Source: Clostridia bacterium
GTDB lineage: Bacteria; Bacillota; Clostridia; Oscillospirales; CAG-272
Assembly (NCBI GenBank): GCA_017416185.1
Contig: JAFQDF010000015.1
Location: forward strand, 30,400 to 94,399
Direction: 5' to 3'
Length of the DNA stretch: 64,000 nt
Position numbers and translations under genes: made by a program. Positions within the stretch are counted from its first letter, which is position 1. The number at the start of each line of letters is the position of its first letter. Of this stretch, positions 53,353 to 62,800 are shown piece after piece. The notes beneath the pieces are model-generated. The model made no database searches, was not told the origin of the DNA, and saw nothing but the letters and a program-made list of their open reading frames with translations.

Positions 53353-53356
53353 ACCA

Positions 53357-55372
53357 ATGAGCATAGTTGATTTTTCCAAAGCAAAATGGATATGGGGCGC
53401 TGATAACAAGACCCCCGATCAGAAGATAGTAATCAGAAAAAAGATCGAAATAGACGAAGTGCCCGAAGAGTGCTTTGCATACATAGCCTGTGACACCAAG
53501 TTCTGGCTCTGGATAAACGGTGAGCTTGCAGTTTTTGAGGGCTGTGTGTTCCGTGAAAGCGTGGCGGGCGGTTATGCAGAGAAGGTTGACCTTGCTCCTT
53601 ATCTTAAGAAGGGTGAGAATACCTTTGCATTCCTTGTACAGTTCTACGGTAACGGCGGACGAAACAACACCGACAGCGGCGAGGCAGGCTTTATCTTCTC
53701 CTGTGATGCTCTTGAGCTTTATTCCGACGAAAGCTTCCTTGTTGCGACCCATCCCGCATACGTTAAGACAGGCGAGCCTTATCCCGCATATCTTTTCGGC
53801 GGTTATAACATAGGCTTTGACGCCCACCTTGATTTCGGTGATTTCACCGAACCCGATTTTCCCGAGATAGAGTTTGAGCATGCAACCGTATATCCCAACA
53901 ACGTATGGGGCGAATGCGTTCTTTCTCCTCTTCCTCTCATTAAGCTCTATGATGAGGAAAAGGCTGATTATACCGAAACCGAAACAGGTGCAGTAGCCAC
54001 ACTTCCTTATGCAATGTGCTTCTCAGCGATTTTTGAGGTGGAAGCAGAGGGCGGTGAGATAATAGATATCCGTTCCGACCGTTATAACGTCAACGGCGGC
54101 CCCGGTGACGAGTTCCATAACTATAACGGCCACCGTATAGAGTATATCTGTAAGGAGGGCAAGAACGAGTTCTGGTGTCCTATGTACCTCTACGGTGAGA
54201 AGATGATCGTTACCTGTCCCGATAGTGTAAAGATCAAGAAGCTTGCTTATCAGGAAAGCGGATATGATACAAAGCGTATCGGTAATTTCAAGACCGATAA
54301 CGAGATATTCAATGCTCTTGTTGAAAAGTCCATCCGTACACTTTACGTATGTATGCGTAACAACTTTATGGACTGTCCCGACAGAGAAAGAGGTCAGTGG
54401 ATAGGTGACGTTTCGGTTCAGGCTCCTCAGGTATTCTTTGTGTTTGACGACGAGGCAAAGAAGCTTCTCAAGAAGTCTATTTCAGACTTTATCAATCTCC
54501 GTAAGGGCGATGTGCTTGTAGGTAACGTGCCCGGACATCACTTCTCCGAGCTTCCAAGCCAAAGCCTTGTGGCTATCTCCAAGTTCGGTCTGTTGGGTGA
54601 GTATTACAGCTACTCCCTTGATGCAGAAATGCCTAAGATGGCACTTGAGCCTGTTGTTAACTACCTCAAGCTCTGGAGCTATGATGACAGAGGACTTCTC
54701 ACTCCCCGTAGCGGTAACTGGAGATGGTTTGACCACCTCTGGAACGTTGACGAGGACGTGCTTGAAAACTGTCTCTACGTTTCTGCCTGCAAATATGCCC
54801 TTGAAATGGCAGAGATCTGCGGAAACCACGAATTTGACTCCTTCCTGCAGGAAAGGATAGATACTATCTCCGCAAACGTAGAAAAGTATTTCTGGAAGAA
54901 TGACCACTATGCATCAGGCAATTTCGTTGACGACAGAGCCAATGCAATAGCTATGCTCTCGGGTATTTGTCCCGAGGAAAGATATCCTGCTATCCGTAAG
55001 GTATTGCTGACAGTATTCAATTCTACTCCCTATATGGAGAGATTTGTACTCAAGGCTCTTTGTGATATGGGATATATCAAGGATGCATATAACCGTATGA
55101 TGTCAAGATACTATAATCTTGCAGTAAACGAAAACAGCACTCTTTGGGAGGATTTCTTCATTCTCGGTACACGTAATCACGCCTGGACAGGCTGTCCTCT
55201 CGAGATCGCATTCAAGTATATCCTCGGCTTTAAGACAGAGGATGGCTTTAACTCCTATACCATCGATCCTGTTGACGGTATATTCAAGGAGATCGAATGC
55301 AGCTTCAATATAGCAGGAGAGAACGTAGAGCTTCATCTTAAGGATGAAGACGGAAAACTCACTTTACAGTAA
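53357..55372 (+). CDS. GH78-like alpha-L-rhamnosidase family protein
   Basis: 671 residues. N-terminal beta domains (about 1-300), then an (alpha/alpha)6 barrel with DCPDRERGQWIGDVSVQAPQ, the GH78 catalytic region (usually CPxRxERxGWxGD), and GTRNHAWTGCPLEIAFKYILG near the end. Shorter than multi-domain rhamnosidases and without a signal peptide. It would release rhamnose or a like sugar from imported glycans. It begins 4 bases after the deacetylase gene. Confidence 0.85.
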   Translation: MSIVDFSKAKWIWGADNKTPDQKIVIRKKIEIDEVPEECFAYIACDTKFWLWINGELAVFEGCVFRESVAGGYAEKVDLAPYLKKGENTFAFLVQFYGNGGRNNTDSGEAGFIFSCDALELYSDESFLVATHPAYVKTGEPYPAYLFGGYNIGFDAHLDFGDFTEPDFPEIEFEHATVYPNNVWGECVLSPLPLIKLYDEEKADYTETETGAVATLPYAMCFSAIFEVEAEGGEIIDIRSDRYNVNGGPGDEFHNYNGHRIEYICKEGKNEFWCPMYLYGEKMIVTCPDSVKIKKLAYQESGYDTKRIGNFKTDNEIFNALVEKSIRTLYVCMRNNFMDCPDRERGQWIGDVSVQAPQVFFVFDDEAKKLLKKSISDFINLRKGDVLVGNVPGHHFSELPSQSLVAISKFGLLGEYYSYSLDAEMPKMALEPVVNYLKLWSYDDRGLLTPRSGNWRWFDHLWNVDEDVLENCLYVSACKYALEMAEICGNHEFDSFLQERIDTISANVEKYFWKNDHYASGNFVDDRANAIAMLSGICPEERYPAIRKVLLTVFNSTPYMERFVLKALCDMGYIKDAYNRMMSRYYNLAVNENSTLWEDFFILGTRNHAWTGCPLEIAFKYILGFKTEDGFNSYTIDPVDGIFKEIECSFNIAGENVELHLKDEDGKLTLQ

Positions 55373-55386
55373 TTAAGGATAAAAAT

Positions 55387-57474
55387 ATGACAAACATCCC
55401 CGAAATATTCGGAAGCCTTGTCTTTGATGACGAGGTTATGAGGGAGAAGCTTTCTCCCGAAATATATAAATCTCTTCACCGTACCATCGAGCGCGGAAAG
55501 CCTCTCGACATAACCGTTGCAAACTCTGTGGCAGCGGCTATGAGGGATTGGGCGGTGGAGAAGGGAGCAACTCATTTTACCCATTGGTTCCAGCCGATGA
55601 CGGGTATAACTGCCGAAAAGCACGACAGCTTTATATCCCCTCAGAAGGACGGCAAGGTAATAATGGAGTTCTCGGGCAAGGAGCTTATAAAGGGTGAATC
55701 GGACGCCTCCAGCTTTCCCTCGGGCGGACTTCGAGCAACCTTTGAGGCGCGCGGCTATACTGCCTGGGACCCTACCTCCTATGCCTTTATCAAGGACAGC
55801 TCTCTATGTATCCCCACGGTATTCTGTTCCTGGGGAGGAGAAGCCCTTGATATGAAGACTCCTTTGCTCAGATCTATAGAATCTGTAGCAAAAGAGGCCA
55901 AAAGAGTGCTTCGTGCCTTAGGCAATGAAGAAGTCAAACGTGTAATACCCACCGTCGGTCCCGAGCAGGAGTATTTCCTTGTGGATAAGGAGCTTTTTAA
56001 TAAGCGTAAGGACCTTATCTACTGCGGCAGAACCCTTTTCGGTGCTAAACCGCCTAAAGGACAGGATGTGGAGCATCACTATTACGGTGCGATCAAGCCC
56101 CGTATATCCGCATTTATGCACGATCTTGATATCGAGCTGTGGAAACTGGGAGTGCTTGCCAAGACCAAGCACAACGAGGCAGCCCCTGCCCAGCACGAGC
56201 TTGCTCCTATATTTACTACACTCAATACTGCGGCAGACCATAACCAGATAACTATGGAAACTATGAAGCGTGTAGCAGAACAGCACGGACTTGTCTGCCT
56301 GCTTCACGAAAAGCCCTTTGCAGGGGTAAACGGATCCGGTAAGCATATAAACTGGTCGCTTTCCACCGAAAAGGGTCAGAATCTTTTTGAACCGGGCAAA
56401 TCTCCTCAGGAAAACGCACAGTTCTTACTGTTTTTGTCTGCTGTTATCCGTGCGGTTGACGAATACCAGGATATTCTCAGAGCATCTATAGCGTCTGCAG
56501 GCAACGATCACCGTTTAGGTGCAAGCGAGGCACCTCCCGCCATAATCTCTATGTTCTTGGGTGACGAGCTTACCGAAATACTTTCCGCTATGGAAACAGG
56601 CGAGGAGTATACAGGCAACCACAAGACCGAAATGGAGATAGGTGTTGACGTTCTGCCTCATTTCCCGAAGGATGCAACCGACCGCAACAGGACTTCGCCC
56701 TTTGCCTTTACAGGTAACAAGTTTGAGTTCCGTATGCCGGGAAGTGCATTATCCGTGGCGGGTCCCGCAACGGTACTCAACACCATAGTTGCCGATGTCC
56801 TCTCCGACTTTGCTCTTAAGTTAGAGGAAAGCGAGGATATCAACAAGACCTTAAACAAGCTTATCCGCCGTACTATCCGTGAGCATAAGCGTATAATATT
56901 TAACGGTGACGGTTATTCTGAAGAATGGAAAGAGGAGGCAGAACGCCGTGGTCTTTCAAATCTTGCAACTACCGTTGACGCTTTACCTGCACAGCTTTCC
57001 GAAAAGAGTGTAGGCGTGTTCTCAAGGCATTCCGTTTTTACCGAAAAGGAGCTTCACTCCCGATACGAAATACAGCTTGAGGGCTACTGCAGTACGGTAG
57101 AGATCGAAGCGGCGACTATGCTTGACATAGCTAAGAAGGATATTATTCCTGCGGTCAACCGTTATGTTACCGAGCTTTCTCAGTCTCTTGCAATTCAGAA
57201 AAAAGCCGGAGCAAGGGTGTGTATCGGTACACTTACCGAGCAGGATCAGCTCTCACTTCTCTTTGACGAGCTGTACCGTTCCACGATCAAATTAGAAGAG
57301 GCGGTGTCGTGTATACCTAACTATAAGGATATATATGATAAGGCAGAATACCTATGCAACACCGTGCTTGTCCGTATGGAGGTGCTTCGTGCAACCTCTG
57401 ATAAGATCGAGGAATCCACTCCTGCCGATATGTGGCCTATGCCCGATTACGGCGAATTGATGTTCAGTATATAA
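55387..57474 (+). CDS. glnN: Glutamine synthetase type III
   Basis: 695 residues, the length of GSIII (about 700). The N-terminal domain and core motifs GATHFTHWFQPMTG, GPEQEYFLVDKELF, NEAAPAQHELAPIF and VNGSGKHINWSLS supply the ATP, metal and glutamate sites. It makes glutamine from glutamate and ammonia. It sits 14 bases after the GH78 gene with no terminator between, an odd place for a nitrogen-assimilation gene. RBS AAGGA before the ATG. Confidence 0.96.
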   Translation: MTNIPEIFGSLVFDDEVMREKLSPEIYKSLHRTIERGKPLDITVANSVAAAMRDWAVEKGATHFTHWFQPMTGITAEKHDSFISPQKDGKVIMEFSGKELIKGESDASSFPSGGLRATFEARGYTAWDPTSYAFIKDSSLCIPTVFCSWGGEALDMKTPLLRSIESVAKEAKRVLRALGNEEVKRVIPTVGPEQEYFLVDKELFNKRKDLIYCGRTLFGAKPPKGQDVEHHYYGAIKPRISAFMHDLDIELWKLGVLAKTKHNEAAPAQHELAPIFTTLNTAADHNQITMETMKRVAEQHGLVCLLHEKPFAGVNGSGKHINWSLSTEKGQNLFEPGKSPQENAQFLLFLSAVIRAVDEYQDILRASIASAGNDHRLGASEAPPAIISMFLGDELTEILSAMETGEEYTGNHKTEMEIGVDVLPHFPKDATDRNRTSPFAFTGNKFEFRMPGSALSVAGPATVLNTIVADVLSDFALKLEESEDINKTLNKLIRRTIREHKRIIFNGDGYSEEWKEEAERRGLSNLATTVDALPAQLSEKSVGVFSRHSVFTEKELHSRYEIQLEGYCSTVEIEAATMLDIAKKDIIPAVNRYVTELSQSLAIQKKAGARVCIGTLTEQDQLSLLFDELYRSTIKLEEAVSCIPNYKDIYDKAEYLCNTVLVRMEVLRATSDKIEESTPADMWPMPDYGELMFSI

Positions 57475-57501
57475 TTATATAATATAAAGGAAGGGAATTG
57501 T

Positions 57502-57918
57502 ATGATTTACACTTGGGTAGCACTACTTATAGCCTTTGCTGCGGTTGAATTGATAACACCACAGCTTGTATCCATTTGGTTTGCCATTGGTTCTCTCGGA
57601 GCTTTGATCGCAACTGCATTAAAGGCTCAGTTATGGTTGCAGCTCCTCATATTTCTTGTAATATCGGCAATAATGATAATTGTATCAAGACCGCTTTACA
57701 GAAAATTTATCAAAACCAAGCTTGTTCCTACCAACTCTGACCGTGTAATAGGCGAGACTGCTGTTGTTACTGAGAGTATCGATAACATCCAAGCAAAGGG
57801 AAGTGTCAAGGTACAGGGTCAGCTATGGACTGCGAGAAGTGAAAACGGGGAAGTCATCCCCGAAGGCTCTCAGGTTACGGTCATCCGTATTGAGGGCGTT
57901 AAGCTCATAGTAAAATAA
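57502..57918 (+). CDS. NfeD-like membrane protein
   Basis: 138 residues: two or three membrane helices in the first 65 residues and a C-terminal OB-fold (about 85-138; GETAVVTESIDN..., GSQVTVIRIEGVKLIVK). Short NfeD proteins pair with SPFH/stomatin proteins in membrane microdomains, and such a gene follows here by 24 bases. RBS GGAAGGGAA before the ATG. Confidence 0.88.
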   Translation: MIYTWVALLIAFAAVELITPQLVSIWFAIGSLGALIATALKAQLWLQLLIFLVISAIMIIVSRPLYRKFIKTKLVPTNSDRVIGETAVVTESIDNIQAKGSVKVQGQLWTARSENGEVIPEGSQVTVIRIEGVKLIVK

Positions 57919-57942
57919 TATTTATATAAAAGGAGAATAAAA

Positions 57943-58878
57943 ATGGGAATTGAAATTATTGTAACTTTAGTTGTTCTTGCGCTTATTCTTATCGTTGCGA
58001 ATATCCGTGTAATACCTCAGTCCTATGCTGTTGTTATTGAGCGGCTGGGCAGATACCATACTACATGGAATACAGGAATCCATTTTAAGATACCTTTTCT
58101 TGACCGTATGCTCCGTAAGGTATCTTTAAAGGAACAGGTAGTGGACTTTCCTCCTCAGCCCGTTATCACCAAGGATAATGTAACTATGCGTATCGACACC
58201 GTTGTTTATTATCTTATCACAGACCCCAAGCTTTATGCTTACGGTGTTGAAAATCCTCTTCAGGCTATTGAGGTGCTTTCCGCCACCACTCTTCGAAATA
58301 TTATAGGTGAGATGGAGCTTGACGAAACACTTACCAGCCGTGATGTGATCAACACAAGGCTCCGTACTATTCTCGATGAGGCAACCGATCCCTGGGGTAT
58401 CAAGGTGAACAGAGTAGAGCTCAAGAATATCCTTCCTCCTCCCGAGATCCAGGATGCAATGGAAAAGCAGATGAAGGCAGAGCGTGAGCGCCGTGAGCAG
58501 ATCCTTCGTGCCGAGGGTGAAAAGAAGGCCGCTATCCTTGTAGCGGAGGGTAAGAAGGAATCTACCATCCTTACCGCACAGGCAGAGAAGGAGGCTGCGA
58601 TACTCCGTGCTGAGGCAATAAAGGAATCCACCATCCGTGAGGCTGAGGGTAGAGCAGAGGCGATACTCAAGGTCCAGGAGGCTACCGCACAGGGTATTGC
58701 AAAGCTGAATGAAGCAAATCCCACAAAGGAAGTTCTTACACTTAAGAGCTATGAGGCTATGAAGGATATTGCCGACGGCAAGTCTACCAAGATCATCGTG
58801 CCCAGCGATATGCAGGGAATGGCAGGTATGGCAGCATCGCTTCAGGGCGTGTTTGAAAATAACAAGCCCACAGAATAA
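57943..58878 (+). CDS. SPFH-domain (stomatin-like) membrane protein
   Basis: 311 residues: N-terminal membrane anchor (about 3-22), SPFH/band-7 domain (about 25-180; PQSYAVVIERLGRYHTTW), then a heptad-like Glu/Ala/Lys coil (about 180-270; EKEAAILRAEAIKES). These proteins form large membrane rings that organise transporters and proteases. Paired with the NfeD-like gene as is usual. RBS AGGAG about 9 bases before the ATG. Confidence 0.92.
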   Translation: MGIEIIVTLVVLALILIVANIRVIPQSYAVVIERLGRYHTTWNTGIHFKIPFLDRMLRKVSLKEQVVDFPPQPVITKDNVTMRIDTVVYYLITDPKLYAYGVENPLQAIEVLSATTLRNIIGEMELDETLTSRDVINTRLRTILDEATDPWGIKVNRVELKNILPPPEIQDAMEKQMKAERERREQILRAEGEKKAAILVAEGKKESTILTAQAEKEAAILRAEAIKESTIREAEGRAEAILKVQEATAQGIAKLNEANPTKEVLTLKSYEAMKDIADGKSTKIIVPSDMQGMAGMAASLQGVFENNKPTE

Positions 58879-58937
58879 TGTTAAATAATTCACAAATGAA
58901 ATATATATAAATCGGTCAAGTTTGTGTATTTGTTAAA

Positions 58938-58966
58938 TTGACATTATTATCGTGTTATGGTAAAAT
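58938..58966 (+). promoter_or_regulatory. Promoter of the transaldolase-like gene
   Basis: TTGACA (58938-58943), 17 bases, TAAAAT (58961-58966). Confidence 0.7.
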
Positions 58967-59001
58967 AGTTACAATATATAATATAAAGAGAGGATAATCA
59001 A

Positions 59002-59682
59002 ATGCTTTACATCATTGACAGTGCAGATATTGAGCGTATTAAAAAATGCGCAGAGTTTTATCCCATCGACGGTGTTACCACCAACCCTACGATCATTTCC
59101 AAGGAAAAAACAGATTTTATCAAGCTTATAACCGAGATCAGAAGCGTGATCGGTCCCGATAAGATGTTCCATATTCAGACAACCTCCACCGAATGTAAGG
59201 ATATCGTTGAGGAAGGTCTTCGTCTGCGTGAGATGATGGGCGAGAACTTCTACCTCAAGATTCCCGTATCACCTGAAGGCCTCAAGGCAACTATGGCACT
59301 TAAGGAGCAGGGTGTGGGTATTACAATGACGGCTATCTTCACCCAGCAGCAGGCTCTTATCGGAGCTAAAGCAGGTGCAGATTTCGTTGCACCCTACGTT
59401 AACAGACTTGATAACATCGTATCCGACGGTGTTCACGTTGTAAGCGAGATAGTTGATCTCTTCAAGGTTCACAACGTTGACTCCAAGGTTCTTGCGGCAA
59501 GCTTTAAGACCGCAGAGCAGGTACACAAGATAGCAATGGTGGGAACACAGGCTATAACGATCAATCCCGAGCTCTTTGAACAGCTTGTATACCATCCTCT
59601 GACCCTGTACGCTGTAGACGACTTTGAGGCAGACTGGGCTAGCGTATACGGTAATCAGAAGATTATTGATATGATTAAGTAA
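59002..59682 (+). CDS. Transaldolase-like / fructose-6-phosphate aldolase family protein
   Basis: 226 residues, the short transaldolase form. IIDSADIERIKK start and VTTNPTIISKEK motif, with the Schiff-base Lys in NFYLKIPVS and LDNIVSDG near residue 140. Small members are either fructose-6-phosphate aldolases or transaldolases; I cannot decide by eye. It acts in sugar-phosphate exchange like the rpiB product. Own promoter, RBS AGAGG and own terminator. Confidence 0.92.
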   Translation: MLYIIDSADIERIKKCAEFYPIDGVTTNPTIISKEKTDFIKLITEIRSVIGPDKMFHIQTTSTECKDIVEEGLRLREMMGENFYLKIPVSPEGLKATMALKEQGVGITMTAIFTQQQALIGAKAGADFVAPYVNRLDNIVSDGVHVVSEIVDLFKVHNVDSKVLAASFKTAEQVHKIAMVGTQAITINPELFEQLVYHPLTLYAVDDFEADWASVYGNQKIIDMIK

Positions 59683-59691
59683 ATTAGTATG

Positions 59692-59717
59692 AAAAAACGC
59701 CTTTGGGCGTTTTTTCT
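59692..59717 (+). terminator. Terminator of the transaldolase-like gene
   Basis: AAAAAACGCC/GGCGTTTTTT stem (59692-59701 with 59706-59715), TTTG loop, T run. Confidence 0.92.
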
Positions 59718-59769
59718 GTTATTGTATAAAAACAACAAAAACATCGTTCATTTTTTGTACTCTTTGACA

Positions 59770-59798
59770 TTGCAATTTGTTAAAATTTGTGATAAAAT
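59770..59798 (+). promoter_or_regulatory. Promoter of the giant secreted protein gene
   Basis: TTGCAA (59770-59775), 17 bases, TAAAAT (59793-59798). A consensus TTGACA lies six bases earlier (59764-59769) and may serve instead. A leader of about 75 bases with a CTGGGC/GCCCCGG-type hairpin (about 59819-59843) follows. Confidence 0.55.
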
Positions 59799-59878
59799 AT
59801 CGGTAGTAAGTATTACCCTGGGCTAATGCTGTGAATGCCCCGGTTAAACTACAACAAAATTTTCTTAGGAGGAAAAAC

Positions 59879-62800
59879 ATGAGAAACTTTAAGCGTATCT
59901 TAGCTATCGTTCTGGTAGTTATGATGGTTGTTCCTATGATGGCAACCGGCCTTTCTGCTGCTACAGCTGAAAATACCTACGTTTATTCTAACACAGGTAC
60001 TGAAGTTGCAGGCGGTAACTGGAAGGCATTTGTAACTTGCGATTTCTCCGGTGCTTACGGCCCCGATTTCGCACTTTACGATTACAATGGTCTTGTAACC
60101 GTTGACTCTGAAGGTCAGATGGTTCTTTACAACACCATTCAGAAAGACTTTGCAGGTACTCCCTTTGTAACTCCTGCAGCTCGCAATGTTTTACAGAGCA
60201 CCAACACCACTGCTATTGACGATCTGTTCATGCAGTTCGGCTTTATGCCCAGCGGTAACAACGGTGCATATCCCGTTAACTTCTCTATCGCATTCTCTGA
60301 AACACAGCTTCAGGGTTCTCTTACAGCTGACAGCTATACTGTAGAGAACGGTTTTGCAGTAGAGGACAACGGTATGGTTAAGGACGGTCTCGTTATCAAT
60401 ATGTACACAACTTCTGTACCCGCTAACGCTGACCCCTCTTACGAAGTAATCACCGCTTACGTTATGGAAAACGGTAAGGTTATTTCTTCTCAGTCCTTCG
60501 ACATCGACAATCAGGGTAAGGATTTTGGTCTCACCGTAGGTCATCCTATGAGAACTTTCTTCACCTTTGACGATGCAGGCGTTCTTACATACCACGTAGA
60601 GGACACCTACTCTGCTGACGGTGCATACATCAACCAGACCTACACATTTGATGAGCTCGATATGAGCAGCATCAACGCAACTGAAAAGATGTACTACATG
60701 TCCATCGGTTCCGGTGACTACTGGAACGCAGCTTCCAGCGCAGGTGTTAACATTAACCTCGCTCGTGTTGGTACAGTTATCGATGACGGCGACGGAACAT
60801 TCTCTGTTGAGGGTGAGACCAAGAACCTCGCTGACTGGACCGGTTTCGGCGTTGCTTCCTGTGAACACGTTTGGGGCGAGTACGTAGAAGTATCTGCTCC
60901 TACTTGTACCGATGCAGGTCTTCTTGAGGCTGCTTGTCAGAACGGCTGCGGCGCAACCGACGTTAAGACTGTTGCAGCTCTCGGTCACGCTTGGTCTGAT
61001 TGGGCTAATACTGTTGAGCCTACCTGTACTGATGCAGGTACAAGAGCAAGATCCTGCGGTAACTGCGGCGAAACACAGACTGACGTAGCTGCAGCTCTCG
61101 GTCACTCTTGGGGTGCTTGGTACACCACCGTTGAGCCTGAGTGCGAGTACGTAGGTCTTGAGCAGAGAGACTGCTCCGTTTGCGGTTCTTACGAAGAGAA
61201 CGTAATTCCCGCACTCGGTCATACCTGGGTTTGGGATACCATTCCTACCTATGACGTAAACGGTGCAAGACACTGTGAGACCTGTGCTACAGTTGAATCT
61301 GATCTTGTATACGATGTTTCCTACTACTGGGATCTCGCTTCCAAGAACACAGCAAGTGCTATTGACGAAGGCTATGCTGAATATGACGACGAGTTCGCAT
61401 ATGAGGTTGACGGCTATATCGCACTTTCTGACCTCTCTCTCGCTTACGGCGGAGAATACAACTACAACACCCTTCTTAAGGCTACATCCGAGTTCGCAAC
61501 CGAGATCTCCGGCTTCTCTGCAACTGTAGAGAATGTTGTTGAGGGTTACGAGGGTACAGCTCTTGAGGGTCAGTATCCTACAGTTCTCTCCTTTATGTGG
61601 ACAACTGAGCAGGATAACTACGACGATGCATCCGAGTTCTCCACCTCCGTTCCTGCAAGCCAGGTTGGTTGCTCCGGCACCGCTGAGTCTTCCAGATACG
61701 GTCACCTCTGGAACCACTATATTGCAGGTAAGGAATACTCTGTAAATATCGTTCTTTCCGACGGTTGTCTCTTCTGGGGCAGCACTTGGTACGGTGAACT
61801 TGATGACGGCGAATATGACTGGATCTACTATGCAGTTATCTCCGGCGGTAACTTCTGGAACCTCAAGATGATCCAGCCCACCACACCTATCAATGCACGT
61901 GAGCCTATCACCGTTTCCGTATTCCAGGAAATGGACTTCGCAGCTAACAAGCTCGGTCTCTTCGGTGATGTAAACGGCTTCCTCTTTGACTTCGGCGATC
62001 TCGCAGGCAGCCAGACCGCTGATAAGAATTACTACTTCTCCGTTGCTGCTTACGGTGACGGTATGAACGCAGCTACCGCATCCTTCAAGCTTACTGACGT
62101 TTGCGGACAGGCTCCTGACCTCTTCACAGGTTTCGAGCACGAATGCTACGACATCGATCCCGATACCGCAGAAGTTGCTCCTTCCTGCTTCGACGACGGT
62201 GCACATCTCTGCGCTGTATGTAAGGATGTTCTCGAGGTTGTTCCTGCTATCGGCGAGCATTCTTGGGTTGATGCTGATTGTACAACTCCCAAGACCTGTT
62301 CCGTATGCGGCGAGACCGAAGGCGAAGCTCTCGGTCACTCCTTCGAAAACTACGTATGTACAGTATGCGGCGCATTAGAAGGCAAGGCATATATCGAAGG
62401 CGGCGCAGCTTATGCTACACTTCAGGATGCAATCGACGCAGCTGTAGCAGGTGACAAGATCGTTCTTCTTGCAAAGCAGGAGTCCGGTCCTTACACTGTT
62501 CCCGCACAGAAGAATATTAAAATTGATATTAACGGCTTCAATATCAGAAACAAGTCCGGCGACGCTCTTATCGTTGACGGTGCTAACGTTGAGCTCTACG
62601 GTACCAACGGCGGTACAGTTCGTTCCTCCGACGGTGTTGCTATCGTTGTTATGAACAGCGGTTACGTAACTATCTGTGATGCTATCACAGTTCGTTGCTC
62701 TACAGATCTTGAAGAGTACAACGTATTCTCTCTTGATGAAACATCCGGCGCATCTATTATAGCTCTCGGCGGCAGATACTATAAGGATCCTACCGCGTGC

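Noticed and set aside
59806..59860. Riboswitch in the leader of the giant gene
   Set aside because: Only a modest GGGC/GCCC hairpin. I found no conserved core of c-di-GMP, fluoride, preQ1 or guanidine riboswitches.
60191..62338. Long minus-strand reading frame of 715 codons, with another of 427 codons at 62375-63658
   Set aside because: Both lie opposite the biased-codon giant gene. Their Cys/Val/Thr-rich composition is a shadow of it, with no RBS or promoter.
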